From Aquanectria penicillioides (Eukaryota; Ascomycota; Sordariomycetes; Hypocreales; Nectriaceae), in contig PYIU01000005.1 of the NCBI GenBank assembly GCA_003415625.1, positions 2,671,001-2,735,000 of the forward strand: 64,000 nt of DNA, given 5' to 3'. The notes under the pieces were generated by a model that ran no database searches, had not been told where the DNA came from, and saw only the letters and a list, made by a program, of their open reading frames with translations. The translations under genes were made by a program, and so were the position numbers. Of the stretch, positions 27,201 to 39,910 are shown piece by piece; positions within the stretch are counted from its first letter, which is position 1; each line of letters begins with the position of its first letter.

Positions 27201-29769
27201 TTAAGTATTTATTAATAAAATTAAAAGCATTTTCCTTTAATTTAACTTTATTTATTTATTTATTGTTTTTAGCAGTATATTCTTTTTATTGCAATAAAAA
27301 GTAATATATTAGCCTTTATTTATACTATTAGATCTTTTACTAAATAATTCTATTTACTTTCTATTAGCCTATTGCTTTATCCCTATTAATTTTAATAGCT
27401 AGTAGTAGTAATAGCATACAATTAAAAGGGTTATTCCCTTACTTTAGTTTCTATATTTAGGCAATAGAGACTATTAAATGCACCTACTAATATAAAGGGA
27501 AGTTAAGTTTAATAGCTTAACTATAGATCTTATAGATTACTTTATAGGGTCTAGCTTTAATAAAAGACTATTTATACTTTAGTTTCCTTAATAAATAGTA
27601 TCCTTTATATAGCTATAGATAAATAATATTTCCTTTATTAATTTTAATTAATTAATAATATTAATTATATTGGATTTTTAATAGTGTAGCTACTATATTT
27701 ATTAAAAGTTGCACTTTCTATAAGTATAATTTATATAGAACCTTTAGTGCAGTTTTATTAGCTTTTTAATTAATAACCTTACTTTTAGCAGTAAATTTAA
27801 TAACTATTTTTAGTTTAAAACTATATAGCAGTTTATTTAATAAGCAATTTATAGTTAAGGCAATTATATTATTTAGGTTATATTAAATTGCTAAAAGCGC
27901 CTATATTTAAAGTGTATTTAGCTTTATAGTAGTATAATACTATATTATAATTTCTATTATTTAATTCTTTCTTTTAGATATACTATTAGTTTAAAAGTAA
28001 TATATAGTAAATATAAGGACCCCTATATTAAAAAAGGCTAATATAGCTCTTTATATACTGCTTATAAACTTTAGGTCTTAATTGCTAAAAATATATATAG
28101 GTATTCCCTAATTGTATAAAAGCAATACTTTTAGTAAAATAAATGCCTAATCCTATATAGTATATATTAAATGCCTTAATATAAGAATAGTTTTCTTTAA
28201 AAATAAATAATTTATTAAATATAGCTAATCTAGCTTATTATAGTTTAGAATTGCCTATACTATACCTATAGATATAACTTTAGAAAGGTTAATTATAAAG
28301 TTTAATATAATAGTATAAAATAGTTATAGAACTATAGAAATTAACTTTAATTTATCTATTAGCAGTCTTCTATCTATTAAATTTTTTCTATATATTAGGC
28401 AGTATATAATAAACTTCCTTACTATTTTACTTATTCTATAGAAATAGATATAGCTTAATTTATATAAAATCTTAAAGATTTTAGTATACTATAAGTTATT
28501 ATAAATAGTTATAAGGATAGTTTTAACTATTAGCCTTAAAATATAAAGTCTTTTCTACCCTTTATAATCTATATAATAAAGCAATTTATTTTCTGCTAGC
28601 TTCTATAGGTAGAATAGGTTTATATATTACTTCTTCTATAGGTTTTAAGCATTATTTTATTAAATCCCTTAAATATAGGTATAGATTCTATTAAGTTTTA
28701 GGTCCTTACTATATTCCTTAAGCATTTTCTTATGGAATTTAAGTAATATTATAATTTTAATTGCATTAGCTTTTGCTATATTAGCTTTAGCATTTAGCTT
28801 ATTAAAATAGCTATTTATAGCTTGCTAATAGAGTGGTTCCTTTATTAATAGCCTTAAAAGAGCATTTAGAACTATATTAAGGGTTTTAAAAATATAGAAT
28901 ATTTTTAGGTTAAATCCAAAAAGATAATTAAAGATCTTAGCAAGCTTTAGGTTAGCTTTATTAAAGTCTATTATATTAAGGGAAGTATGTATTATAATCC
29001 CTTTTATAGTAGTATAGTCTATTATAATATTAACTAAACTATAGTTAAATTAAACTATTTTTTATAGCTTTTTAATAGCTTAAGTAATTACTATTACTTT
29101 TGCCTTAATAAAACTATAGCTTTATTTTATTAAAGAGGTTAACCTTAAAAGGAATAGTATTGGTTTTAATTAAATGGCTAGGATATTTTTATTTAAAATG
29201 CTAATTCTATTTTAATCCCTATAAAGCTAAAAGATATATAACCTAAATCCATTCTTATATACATTTAGCTTAAAAAATAAAGGCTTTATTAAATTATAAT
29301 AATAAAAAAGGAATTGCATTCCTAAAAAGATTTTTAGGTCCTAAAATGCTTTTAATTCTTTTTTTATTAATTTAAATATTTAAATTATTGCTTTTTTCTT
29401 TAAGCTAATTTTAATAGCTTAATTAAAATTAATTATTGTTTTTTAGCTTACTGCAATATTGCTATTTTTTATATCTATAAAGATTAGATTTAAATATTAT
29501 ACTATAGAATCCCTTACTATAAGTATTCTACCATTTTAATAAAGGTTTTAAGCACTAATAGGTTCTTTAAAAAGGTTATTTTTGCAAATGCCTTTAATCT
29601 ATTGCTTATTTTATAGATTCCTTTACTATTAATAATAAAACTTAATAGCTATATTATAGAATATTTAAAGAAGGATTTCTTTACTATAATTTGCAGTTTA
29701 TTATTCTATATTAACCTTAAGATAATTTTTAAGTGCTTTAAATAGTTATTTAGGGTATTAAAAAAGATA

Positions 29770-30100
29770 ATTATATTATTAATATAGGCTTATATAAAGT
29801 ATTTATATTCCTTAAAAAATTAATTTATAAACCTTTATATAAATGCTAGTGCATTTTTAAATTCTATTAGTATAATATTAAAAACCTTAAGTCCTTTATT
29901 AAATATAATAACTATATAGTTTCTATAGGCACTTAAGATAGGCAGCTAATAAAAAAACCTTAATCTATTTATTATAGAGTAAAATTTCTTGCCCTTTATA
30001 TTAGCTATAATATTAAATTGATTAAGTAAAGGGTAGGCATTAGGTATAGTTAGTTAGTTAAATGGTTATAGATTAACTATAACTCTCCTTTTCCTTTTGC
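29770..30100 (-). pseudogene. Gypsy-3 reverse transcriptase footprint
   Basis: The minus strand shows K-G-R-V-I-V-N-L, stop, P-F-N, stop, L-T-I-P-N-A-Y-P-L, as in the conserved V-V-D-L-R-P-F-N..P-D-A-Y-P-L of Gypsy polymerases, then KGKKFYSII, and downstream EYKYFI..AYINNIIIFF. Asp to Asn changes again hit the catalytic box. Confidence 0.75.
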
Positions 30101-33100
30101 TATTTACTACCCTTTAGACAATAAAAGTAAAGCATACTATTAGGGCCAATTAGTCTATTAATTCTATTTTGCCTTTTGCTTATAGCTTATTGTATTTTTT
30201 ATTTAGTAAGGTGCAGTTTTTAGTGCTTAATAGGTATTTCTTAACTATATATTTTTAGTTTTACTATCTATTTATTAAGTCTATTTATATCTTTATTTCC
30301 TTAAGTATAGAGATAATCCCTCTATTTCTATAAATATTATATCTATCTATTATATTATAGATCCTTTTTACTGCTATTTAATTTAAATAGGCTATATATA
30401 CTCTATACTTATTCTTAATATTAAAGATATTTTTAGGTCTAAAAATCCTATAGCTTAAAGTGCTAGTATTAACCCTAAATAGATTAGATCCCTTATCTTT
30501 TTTTAATAGATTATTCCCTTTTATAGCAATTAAAAATTCTTTTATAGAGTTAAATTTCTTTCCCTATAGGCTAAAGATACTTTTATCTATTTTAATATAG
30601 TTAGCTTTTTTCTCTCTATTATAATTAGCAATTTATTCTATTTATTATTACTATTTTATAATTAGCTTTTTATTGCTAGTATTATAAATCTAAACTAATC
30701 TTAAAGTAGTTTTATCTATTATAGCATTAAAAATAGCGCTATAAAAGGATTAAAAGTAATAGGCCTTTAGATTTCCTTAGGCATCTTTAAAATTAAAGAG
30801 GTCCTTTTAATTAGCTTAAATAAAAGCAATCTCCTTTAGTGTAATTACTACTATACTTATGCTAGTTATTGCCTTAATAAAGTTCTCTTAATATATTTAA
30901 AATACTTCTGCCCTAAAGATTATATTATAGGCTAAGCAAAATATAATACTAAAGTTAATAAAATTAATTTTAGCTTTATACTTAAATAGAAAGTTTATTT
31001 CTATTAGTATTTTAGGTCTTAATTGTTTTATAATATTTATAGTTACTATAAAATATATAAATACTTTTTTATTTTTAGTAATTTTAGGTATATAAAAGTT
31101 AAAGGTAATTAATTTTAAGATTTCTATATTAGTATTAACTCTATTTACTTTTTTTAGGGCTTATTGCTTTTATATTACTTTTATTATATAAGCTTTTAAT
31201 TATTCTTTATTAATTAAAACTATTAAAGTTTTAGTATTAATATAAATATTATAGGAATTGCCTTTATTATTAAACTTAATTAATAGCTTAAAGTAAGTAT
31301 TTACTCTTTTTTTTAAATATTAATAAAAGTTAGGCTTGCCTATAGCTTTAATAACTTAGCCTATTTTTAATATAAAGTTTATATCTTTTATTCTTTCTTT
31401 ATTTATATAATAGACTTTTATAAAAGCTAAATTATCTTTATTCTTTTTAGTAAAGAAACCTTTTAATAACTTATTAAAATTATTCCCTTTTTCTATTAAT
31501 ATATATTTACTATTTAATAGTTCTTAATATTTTTAATAGAATCCTTTATTATTATAGTATAGCTAAACCTTTAAGAGATTGGCTTTATTATTTAAGGCTC
31601 CTTTTTAATATTAATATTAACTAAATCTTTATAAAGGCAGTTAATTCCTACTATTTTACTCTTAAGTAAATATATATATATTATAATTATTATTTTTTTA
31701 TTATTTATATAATTAATTATTCTATTAAGGTTTTATCTTCTATTAATCTATTTTAGGCTTCTTTAGGGTTAAGTTTCTATATTAAGTTTCTTAATTATTA
31801 AAGCGCTTTAAAGGTATAGTTTAATATTATCTATTAAAATAGTTTTCTTTACTTTAGTATCCTTAATGCACTTCTTTATCCTTAATTGCATTATTAGATC
31901 TATTGCTTTTATTGGCAATAAATGCCTTCTTTATATTAGGTCTATTAATCCCTTAAAGTGTAGCTTAAAGCTTATCTTTAAGCTAATATTGCTTTTTATT
32001 AATTGCCCTTAAGAATAAGGATCTTATATTCTATACTATTAGTGCTAAATAAAGCACTTTTAGCTTTAGATCTAGCCTTATATAAACTGCAAAAAGGAGC
32101 TAAATATTAGCTATATAGCTAAAAGCTTGCTCTTTTATAAAGACTTTTATAGTAAATGCTTATATAGAAATATCTTTTATAATATTAGTTTTAGTATATT
32201 TAGCTAATTTTAGCTACTTTATTGTATTATTTAGCTTTATTTTAAATTCTTTATAAAGGTATATATATAGTATATTAATTAATTGTTTCTATAGCTCTTT
32301 TCTTTTATTTTAGTTTAATTAATAGTAATATTAAATAAGTGTAAATCTATAGAATAAACTCTATAGATTTATATAGATATATTCTTAAGTGTTAGAATTG
32401 GCATTTATTTAATAAGATTTAAGTGTATTAATTTATAGTTTAATATTGCTAAAAATAATCTATTTTCTATTATAAAATATATCTTTATTGCTAGTATTCT
32501 TTTTTTTTATATTAGGCTAAAAGAGGCCTATATTTTAAAGTTAAATATTATCTTTATAAGACTTTAATATAAAAGTTAGTGCTTAATTAAGCCCTTTTAT
32601 ATTCTATTAGGGCAGTTTTAATATTATTAGTCTTAAGGGTAATTAATATAAGAAACTATTTATATAGCCTTTATTCTTATGCCTTAAGTACTATAAGTTA
32701 TAAGGCTAGCTTTAGTTATAAATCTTTAATTTCTAATTTTATTTAATTAATAAAGGCTCTTTAATAAGTAAAACTAAAGGCCTAATATAGTAATTTTAAA
32801 CTATTACTAAAGTGCTTGCTTTTAGCAGCTAAACTGTAGCCTAAAATGCAGAATTTATTAAGGCAGTAGTAACTTTCTTTATAAATAGTGTCTAGTTTAA
32901 TAGCTTTACTCTTTTTAATTGCTAATAGATTGCTTACACTACTGCTACTAAAGGGTTAAGTTCTATACTTTACTTAATAGTATTAAAAGATTTTAATAAT
33001 TCCTTTAAACTAAAGGTTTTTTAGCTGCTAGTAGGATTTATTTCTATTAGTATTAGGTTTAATAAAATTAGGGTTAATATCTAGTCCTTACTTAATAAAC

Positions 33101-33818
33101 CCTTTAATTCTTTAGGGTCTATTAAATTCCCCTTCCCTTATTAAAATAGGTCTTATAGTAATCTTTATAAAAATAGTAAATTATCTATTAGTTCCTTTCC
33201 TTTCTCTATTAAAAGTCTTTAATTAAAGGTATTAAAGATTATTGCCTTTTTTTTAATAGATTTTTTTTAATTAGCTATAAATTCTTAATTGCAGTTAAAG
33301 TCCTTTAAGGAGTTTAAGTATTATGCCTTTAAGCACTTTTCTAGTATTAGTCTTACTATTTTAGTATTTAAAATAATGCTTTTAATTGTTTTTTAAGTAA
33401 ATATAACTATATATTAGTTAATAATATTTTAATAAATAGAAAAAGCTTTTTCTTAAGGCTAATTAGTATTTTATAGTTTGCTATTATTATTATATATTTA
33501 ATAAAATAGATCCTTTAATTTATTAAAAATAAAAGAATCTACTAAAGTAATTCCTTTTATAATATAAGTTAGATTTTATAGTAAAAAGGTCTAAAACCTT
33601 TAGATTATAGCTAGATCTATTAATTATAGCTTATTAATTGCAATTTAGTTTTAAAAAAAAAGAATTTTTTCTTAAATTAGCTAATCTTATTTATTTAACT
33701 CTTACTATTAATTCTAATAGTTCTATTAGTATTTCTATTATCCCTTTATAAGTTATTAACTTTTAGATAGTTAATAAAGACTATAGCTATATAATAAAAA
33801 AAAGCAATTACTATTATT

Positions 33819-34129
33819 TATTATAGTTTATTTATTTTATTATAAGTAATATTAAAAGTAATAGTCTTAATAATAGAACTATTATACTATTTATCTTATA
33901 GTTATATTAAAAGGTATATATATAGGCTTTATAATTATATTAAAATTAATAGCTTAGCTATAGGTAATAATTAATTGCATATTGAACTCTACTTAACTTA
34001 TATCTTAAGACTATTATAATAATAGGTCCTAAAGTATAAATGTACTTATAGATTGTTAACTTTTACTTAAGAGATATAGAGGCTGACTATTTAAGAGTAC
34101 TATCTATTATATGATCTATATATATAATA
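33819..34129 (-). repeat. Gypsy-3 LTR (right)
   Basis: 311 bp partner of 23918-24228, followed at once by the right terminus of the host element. Confidence 0.9.
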
Positions 34130-34439
34130 TATAGTATTAGTATTGCGCTTTTAATATACTATTATATTTAAAGGTAACTTAATATAAGGAATTAATTGAT
34201 TATAGTTTTAGATATTTTAAGGGTAGTTTAGGATAGCTGTAAGTAGTTATAAGTCTAAGGGTAAAAGATATTTATAATTAAAGCTATTTAAATTATAATT
34301 AAGGCTTAAATAAATAATATAGATATTCTTTAAGGCTTAAGTTAAATTAAAAGTATTATTTTTAATATTATTAACTTTTTAAATTACTATTTTATAAAGA
34401 GTTATTAAGGCTATATTTAATTATTATATTTTTATTAAA

Positions 34440-36436
34440 AGGATTAAGCTATATAAAGTAATTCTATTATAGCAGTTTTATATTAAATAATATAAATTAA
34501 AGTCTTTAATTATAATTATTTTAAAAGCTAAAGTAAAACTAATTAAAATATATATTACCCTTAAATCTCTTTTACCTTTTAATAGATTATATATTGCAAT
34601 TATTTTTATATAGTAATATTTAAAATTAATATTAGCTTAATCTTCTTTTACTTAATAGATTTAAGTTTTTAATCTATATTATTTATATATATAAAGAACT
34701 ATATAGCTTAAGTAATAAATTATAGTATAGTTTAATCTTTTAAGGTTTACTAAAGTATTAATTCTTTACTTATTAGCTAATTTTAAAAGTATAATTATAT
34801 TATATCTATTATAGATATATAGTACTTAATAGATTAATTTAAGGCAATAATATATATTTTAAAATAAAAACTATATTAATTAAATATAAATAAAAGGTTT
34901 AATTTAATAGATAGTAGCAATAAAATATAAGCATTAAAAAAAGAAAAAGCATTAAATATAGTATAATTTTATTTATTTATAGAACCTAAAGATTAGCTAA
35001 TTCTTTTAATAAAAAGAAAAGCTATAAAAAAAAGGGTTTTTAAAAAAGCCTTTTTATTATATATAAAGGATATTTTATTATATTAAAATGCATTTTTTAT
35101 ATTTTATTAATTATTTATTATATTTTTTTATATAGATTTAATGCTTTTTTACTATAAAATAAATATAGCTTTAGGCTAAATAATCTTTATAGTATAAAGT
35201 ATAATAATAAGGGATTTTTTCCTTTTTAAAAAAGCAATTATTATATATTAAGCTACTATATTAGCTATAGATTAAAATTAATTAATAGTTTTTTATAATA
35301 TAGCTATATTTATAGTATTAAAAGCATTAAATAGATTTTAATCTTTTATTAAAGAGTTTATAATTATAAAGTTTAATATCTAAAAGTAATCTATTATTAT
35401 ATAAACTATTAGCTTTTTTAATTAATAAAATATAAAAATTTAAATTTATTTTTATTATAATACTATTTTAGGCTTAAATAGGCTTTATTTTATTAACTTT
35501 TAAAATATTAATATTATTAATAGTTTTAATAAATTTATTTATATTATTAAAAATAGATTTAATTTAAATTTCTTTTATTAAAATAATAAAGATTAAAAAA
35601 GTAAAAAGGGCATTATTCTTAAATATAATAGCTATTTATTCTTTTTTATAAAAGGCTTTAATTTATTTTAAAGTAAAAAAGGTAAGAACTATATCTTTAT
35701 TAAAAAGGCAATATATTGCAATTATATAGAAATTGCTATAGGCTTAATTTATTGCTTATATAGTTTCTATTAAAATGCAGTTTTTAATATCTTTAGGAGT
35801 ATCTTTAATATAAATAGTAACCTTATGCTTAATGCAGCTATATATTATATACTTATTAATTTTAATATTTATGAAGATAAAACTATATAAAAGAACTAAT
35901 ATATAAAACTGCTATATTAACTAAAGAAAAAAGGGGCTTAAGTTAATTAAAGTAGCTATTATTACTATAATAATAGCAGTTATTATAGTAATAGTAGCTT
36001 TATTAATAAGTCTTTCTTTTAAGGATATATTAGCCTTAAAGGGGGGTAGAAGTATGCTTTATATATATTAGCATAAGTTTAAAATACCTTTTAAATAGCT
36101 TTAAGGAAATAAAATAAAATAATCTTAATAATAGCTTTAAAGGCTTCTTTATTTTTATTAATTATAGGGCTTTTACTAGCTTTTATTGCTTTATTTATTT
36201 TAAGTATATTATTAAACTAGCTAATAGTAAAAAGGGGGTTATATTAGCTATTTTTAATGCTATATCTTTTTAAATTAATAACTATTAAAAGGGCTATAAT
36301 ATTAGTATTATGCTTTTAATATACTATTATATTTAAGTATAATTTAGTATAGGGAATTAATTGATTATAGTTTTAAATATTTTAAAGGTAGTTTAGGATG
36401 GCTATAAGTAGTTATAAGTTTAAGGGCAAAAGTTTT
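34440..36436 (-). mobile_element. 2 kb unit 1 with zinc-knuckle footprint and shared terminus
   Basis: It aligns along its length with the next unit (36447-38425). Its right end (36300-36436) is the same ~140 bp terminal sequence as 34132-34267. A minus-strand footprint at 35285-35326 reads C-F-stop-Y-Y-K-Y-S-Y-I-I-K-N-Y, matching C-x2-C-x4-H-x4-C after C-to-T/G-to-A reversal. A second Cys/His cluster seems to follow. Tandem knuckles with a K-Y-G-H core occur in the gag of Tad-like LINEs, so a LINE ORF1 is possible. No reverse transcriptase was found within 2 kb. Confidence 0.5.
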
Positions 36437-36446
36437 TTAAATTAAA

Positions 36447-38425
36447 CTATATAAAGTAATTCTATTATAGTAATCTTATATTAAGTAATATAAATTAAAG
36501 TTATTAATAATAATTATTTTAAGGGCTAATATAAGGCTAATTAAAATATATATTATTTTTAAGCCTTTTTTACTTTTTAATAGATTATATATTGTAATTA
36601 TTTTTATATAGTAATACTTAAAGTTAATATTAGCTTAATCTTTTCTTATTTAATAGATTTAAATTTTTAGTTTATATTATTTATATATATAAAGAGCTAT
36701 ATAACTTAAGTAATATATTATAATATAGTTTAATTATTTAAAGTTTATTAAAGTATTAATTTTTTAGTTTTTAGTTAATTTTAAAAGTATAATTATATTA
36801 TATTTATTATAAATATATAGTATTTAATAAATTAATTTAAGGCAATAGTATATATTTTAAAAAAGGATTAATATTAATTAATTATAAATAAAGGGATTAA
36901 TTTAATAAATAGTAATAATAAAGTATAAATACTAAAAGAAAAAAAAGTATTAAATAAAGTATAGTATTATTTATTTATAGATTTTAAGGGTTAATTAATT
37001 CTATTAATAAAAAGAGAAGCTATAAAGAAAAAGTTCCTTAAAACTCTTTTTTATTATATATAAAAGCTATTTTATTATATTAAAATATATTCTTTATATT
37101 TTATTAATTATTTATAGTATTCTTTTTTTATATAGATTTAATGCTTTTCTATTATAAACTAAATATAGCTTTAGGCTAAATAGTCTTTATAATATAAAAT
37201 ATAATAATAAAAGATTTTTTTTTAATAAAGCAATTATTATATATTAAATTATTATATTAGCTATAAATTAAAATAAAGTATTAATTTCTTATAATATAGC
37301 TATACTTATAGTATTAAAAGCATTAAATAAATTTTAGGCCTTCTTTATAAAGTTTATAGTTATAAAGCTTAATATTTAAAAGTAATTTATTATTATATAA
37401 ACTATTAATTTCTTTAATAAATAAAATATAAAGAATTAAATTTATTTTTATTATAATATTATTTTAGGCCTATATAAACTTTACTTTATTAATTCTTAAA
37501 GGATTAATATTATTAATAGTTTTTATAAATTTATTTATATTATTAAAAAATATATTTAATTTAAATTCTTTTTATTAAAATAATAAAAATTAAAAAAGTA
37601 AAAAGGGCATTATTTTTAAATGCAATATCTATCTATTCTTTTTTATAAAAGGCTTTAGCCTACTTTAAGGTAAGAAAGATAAGGATTGTATTTTTATTAA
37701 AAAAGCAATATACTATAACTATATAGAAATTGCTATAAGCTTAATTTACTATTTATATAGTTTCTATTAAAGTATAGTTTTTAATATCCTTAAGGGCATT
37801 TTTAATATAAATTATAATTTTATATTTCATGCAGCTATATATTATATATTTATTGGTTTTAGTATTTATAGAGCTAAAGCTATATAAAAGAATTAATATA
37901 TAGAACTATTATATTAGCTAAAATAAAAAGCTTAAATTAGCTAAAGCAATTATTACTATTATAGTAATAGTAAATATTATAATAATAGTAATTTTATTAA
38001 TAAATCTATTTTTAAAGATTATATTAGCTTTAAAAAAGGGCAAAAGTATACTTTATATATATTAATATAGATTTAAAATATCTTTTAAATAGTTTTAAAG
38101 AATAAAATAAAATAATTTTAATAATACCTTTATAAGCTTTTTTATCTTTATTAATTATAAGGCTTTTATTAGCTTTTATTGCTTTATTTTAAATATTCTA
38201 TTAAATTAACTAATAATAAAAAGGGAGTTATATTGGCTATTTTTTATATTATATTTTTTTAAATTAATCTCTATTAAAAGGGCTATAGTATTAATATTAT
38301 GCTTTTAATGCACTATTGTATTTAAGGGTAATTTAGCATAAGGAATTAATTAATTATAGTTTTAAATGTTTTAAGGGTAGTTTAAAATAGCTATAAGCAG
38401 TTATAAGTTTAAGGGCAAAAAGATA
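36447..38425 (-). mobile_element. 2 kb unit 2, direct tandem copy of unit 1
   Basis: Same order of recognisable segments as unit 1, including a Cys/His footprint near 37280-37322, ending in the shared terminal sequence at 38285-38425. Its left end abuts the terminus of unit 1 through TTTTTT (36437-36442), which on the minus strand is a short A run at the unit's 3' end. This would fit a poly(A)-type retroelement, but such a short run is weak evidence. Confidence 0.5.
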
Positions 38426-38755
38426 ATATTATAAAGTTCATTAATTTAAAATAATTAATTATAAATTATAATAAAGAAATTATTCTTTAAATATTCTATA
38501 GTATAGCTATTAGATTTTATTATTAATAATAAAGAAATCTATAAAATAAATAATAAATTAAATATATTTATAAAAATAATATTTTTAAAAAATCTATTAA
38601 TACTTAAAACCTTTATTAAAATAGTAAAATACTTATAATAAAAAATTTTATAATATAATATTTAAATTTAATTTTTTAAATATAAAAAATAATAATATTA
38701 TAAAAAGCTAAAAATTTATAATTAATTTTAATTAAGCTATTAAAATTAACTTAAA
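38426..38755. other. AT-rich filler, nothing recognised
   Basis: Extremely AT-rich sequence between unit 2 and the solo LTR. No repeats of the families above and no coding pattern were seen. Confidence 0.4.
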
Positions 38756-39066
38756 TATTATAATTTATTAATTCTATTATAAATAATATTAAAAGTAATA
38801 ATTTTAATAATAAAACTATTAAATTATTTATTTTATAATTATACTAAAAAATATATATATAAGCTTTATAATTATTCTAAAATTAATAATTTAATTATAA
38901 AAAATAATTAATTATATATTAAACTTTATTTAACTTATATCTTAAGACTACTATAATAATAGATCCTAAAGTATTAATATACTTATAGATTATTAACCTT
39001 TATTTAAAAGATATAAAGGCTAATTATTTAAAAGTATTGTTTATTATATAATCTATATATATAATA
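38756..39066 (-). repeat. Solo LTR of the Gypsy-3 family (right of the nest)
   Basis: 311 bp, aligning end to end with the Gypsy-3 LTRs and with 2865-3175, in the same orientation. No matching internal region or target duplication is next to it. Confidence 0.8.
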
Positions 39067-39490
39067 AATTGCAATTATTATTAGATCTTTTACTATAGTA
39101 ATAATTAATCTATTATATAAGCTAGTATATTATTTATTTTTATTATTTAAATAGTAAGCTTTAATATATTATTAATAATAAAATAGCTAGTAATATATAG
39201 ATATTACTTAAAAAGTAAAAAAGTTAGTAAACTATAGGTAAATATATTTTTATATTATTTCTATTTCTATTTCTATATATATATTTAAATTAGCAGTGTA
39301 ATTTAGAAATATCTATTAATAACTCTTTATAGAGCAATACTTATATTTTTGTCATTTAGAATTTAATAGTGTATTAATTGCTCTTGAGTTAGAACAGCAT
39401 AGCACGATCAATATGATTGACCATAGAGGTTTCTTCACACGGCAAGAAGAAACAATCATGCTGACAAACGTTTAACGCTCATCGGACTGA

Positions 39491-39748
39491 TAACCTCGAA
39501 ATTCCACACTAATCAACATATTATTTACATGGTGTTATGCTCAGGTGCATGAACCTGAAACAGTACCCTATACCAAGCCGACATGGAGCAAAGATGAGGA
39601 GGCCGCTGCCTACACAGAAGTATCAACAAGCGCCAAGCCCCGACCTAACCCAATACGGCCACACCAACATGCGCCACCACTCCAGCCTCAGTATTCTTCA
39701 AAGCCTTATCGATACCACCAACCTCTCGACGAATTCATCGCGGGGTGA
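39491..39748 (+). pseudogene. Orphan exon-like frame at the edge of island 2
   Basis: A frame open from 39491 to the TGA at 39746-39748 has no ATG, but a good acceptor (ATGCTCAG, ending 39544) sits just before GTGCATGAACC. The peptide after it, HEPETVPYTKPTWSKDEEAA and on to YRYHQPLDEFIAG, is polar and proline-rich with no domain I recognise. It looks like a terminal exon whose upstream part was lost in, or replaced by, the AT-rich block that ends about 100 bp earlier. A chance frame is the alternative. Confidence 0.25.
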
Positions 39749-39910
39749 CTCTTTTTCTCCCCTTTCGGCCACTTCAACTAGTCCTTAGTTCCGTGCCTGC
39801 AAGGTGACCTACAAGCCTCCCATCCCCAAACAAACACCAAAAAGCACGCAAGCGGACCTCTCAAACTAAACCTATATCAAAATGCTAGTAACACCATAAA
39901 CACTGGAGTC

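Larger units (their letters stand above)
23918..34129 (-). mobile_element. Gypsy-3: degenerate Ty3/Gypsy LTR retrotransposon
   Basis: 10.2 kb with 311 bp LTRs at 23918-24228 and 33819-34129, inserted near the right terminus of the host element. Minus-strand reverse transcriptase is seen at about 29770-30100: a VNL.PFN.LTIPNAYPL stretch and NIKGKKFYSIIN, then a Y-I-N-N box (29776-29787) in place of Y-I-D-D. Other long stretches are too eroded to name. Target copies are unclear because the flanks are themselves mutated. The left LTR keeps some C and G lost from the right one. Confidence 0.85.
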
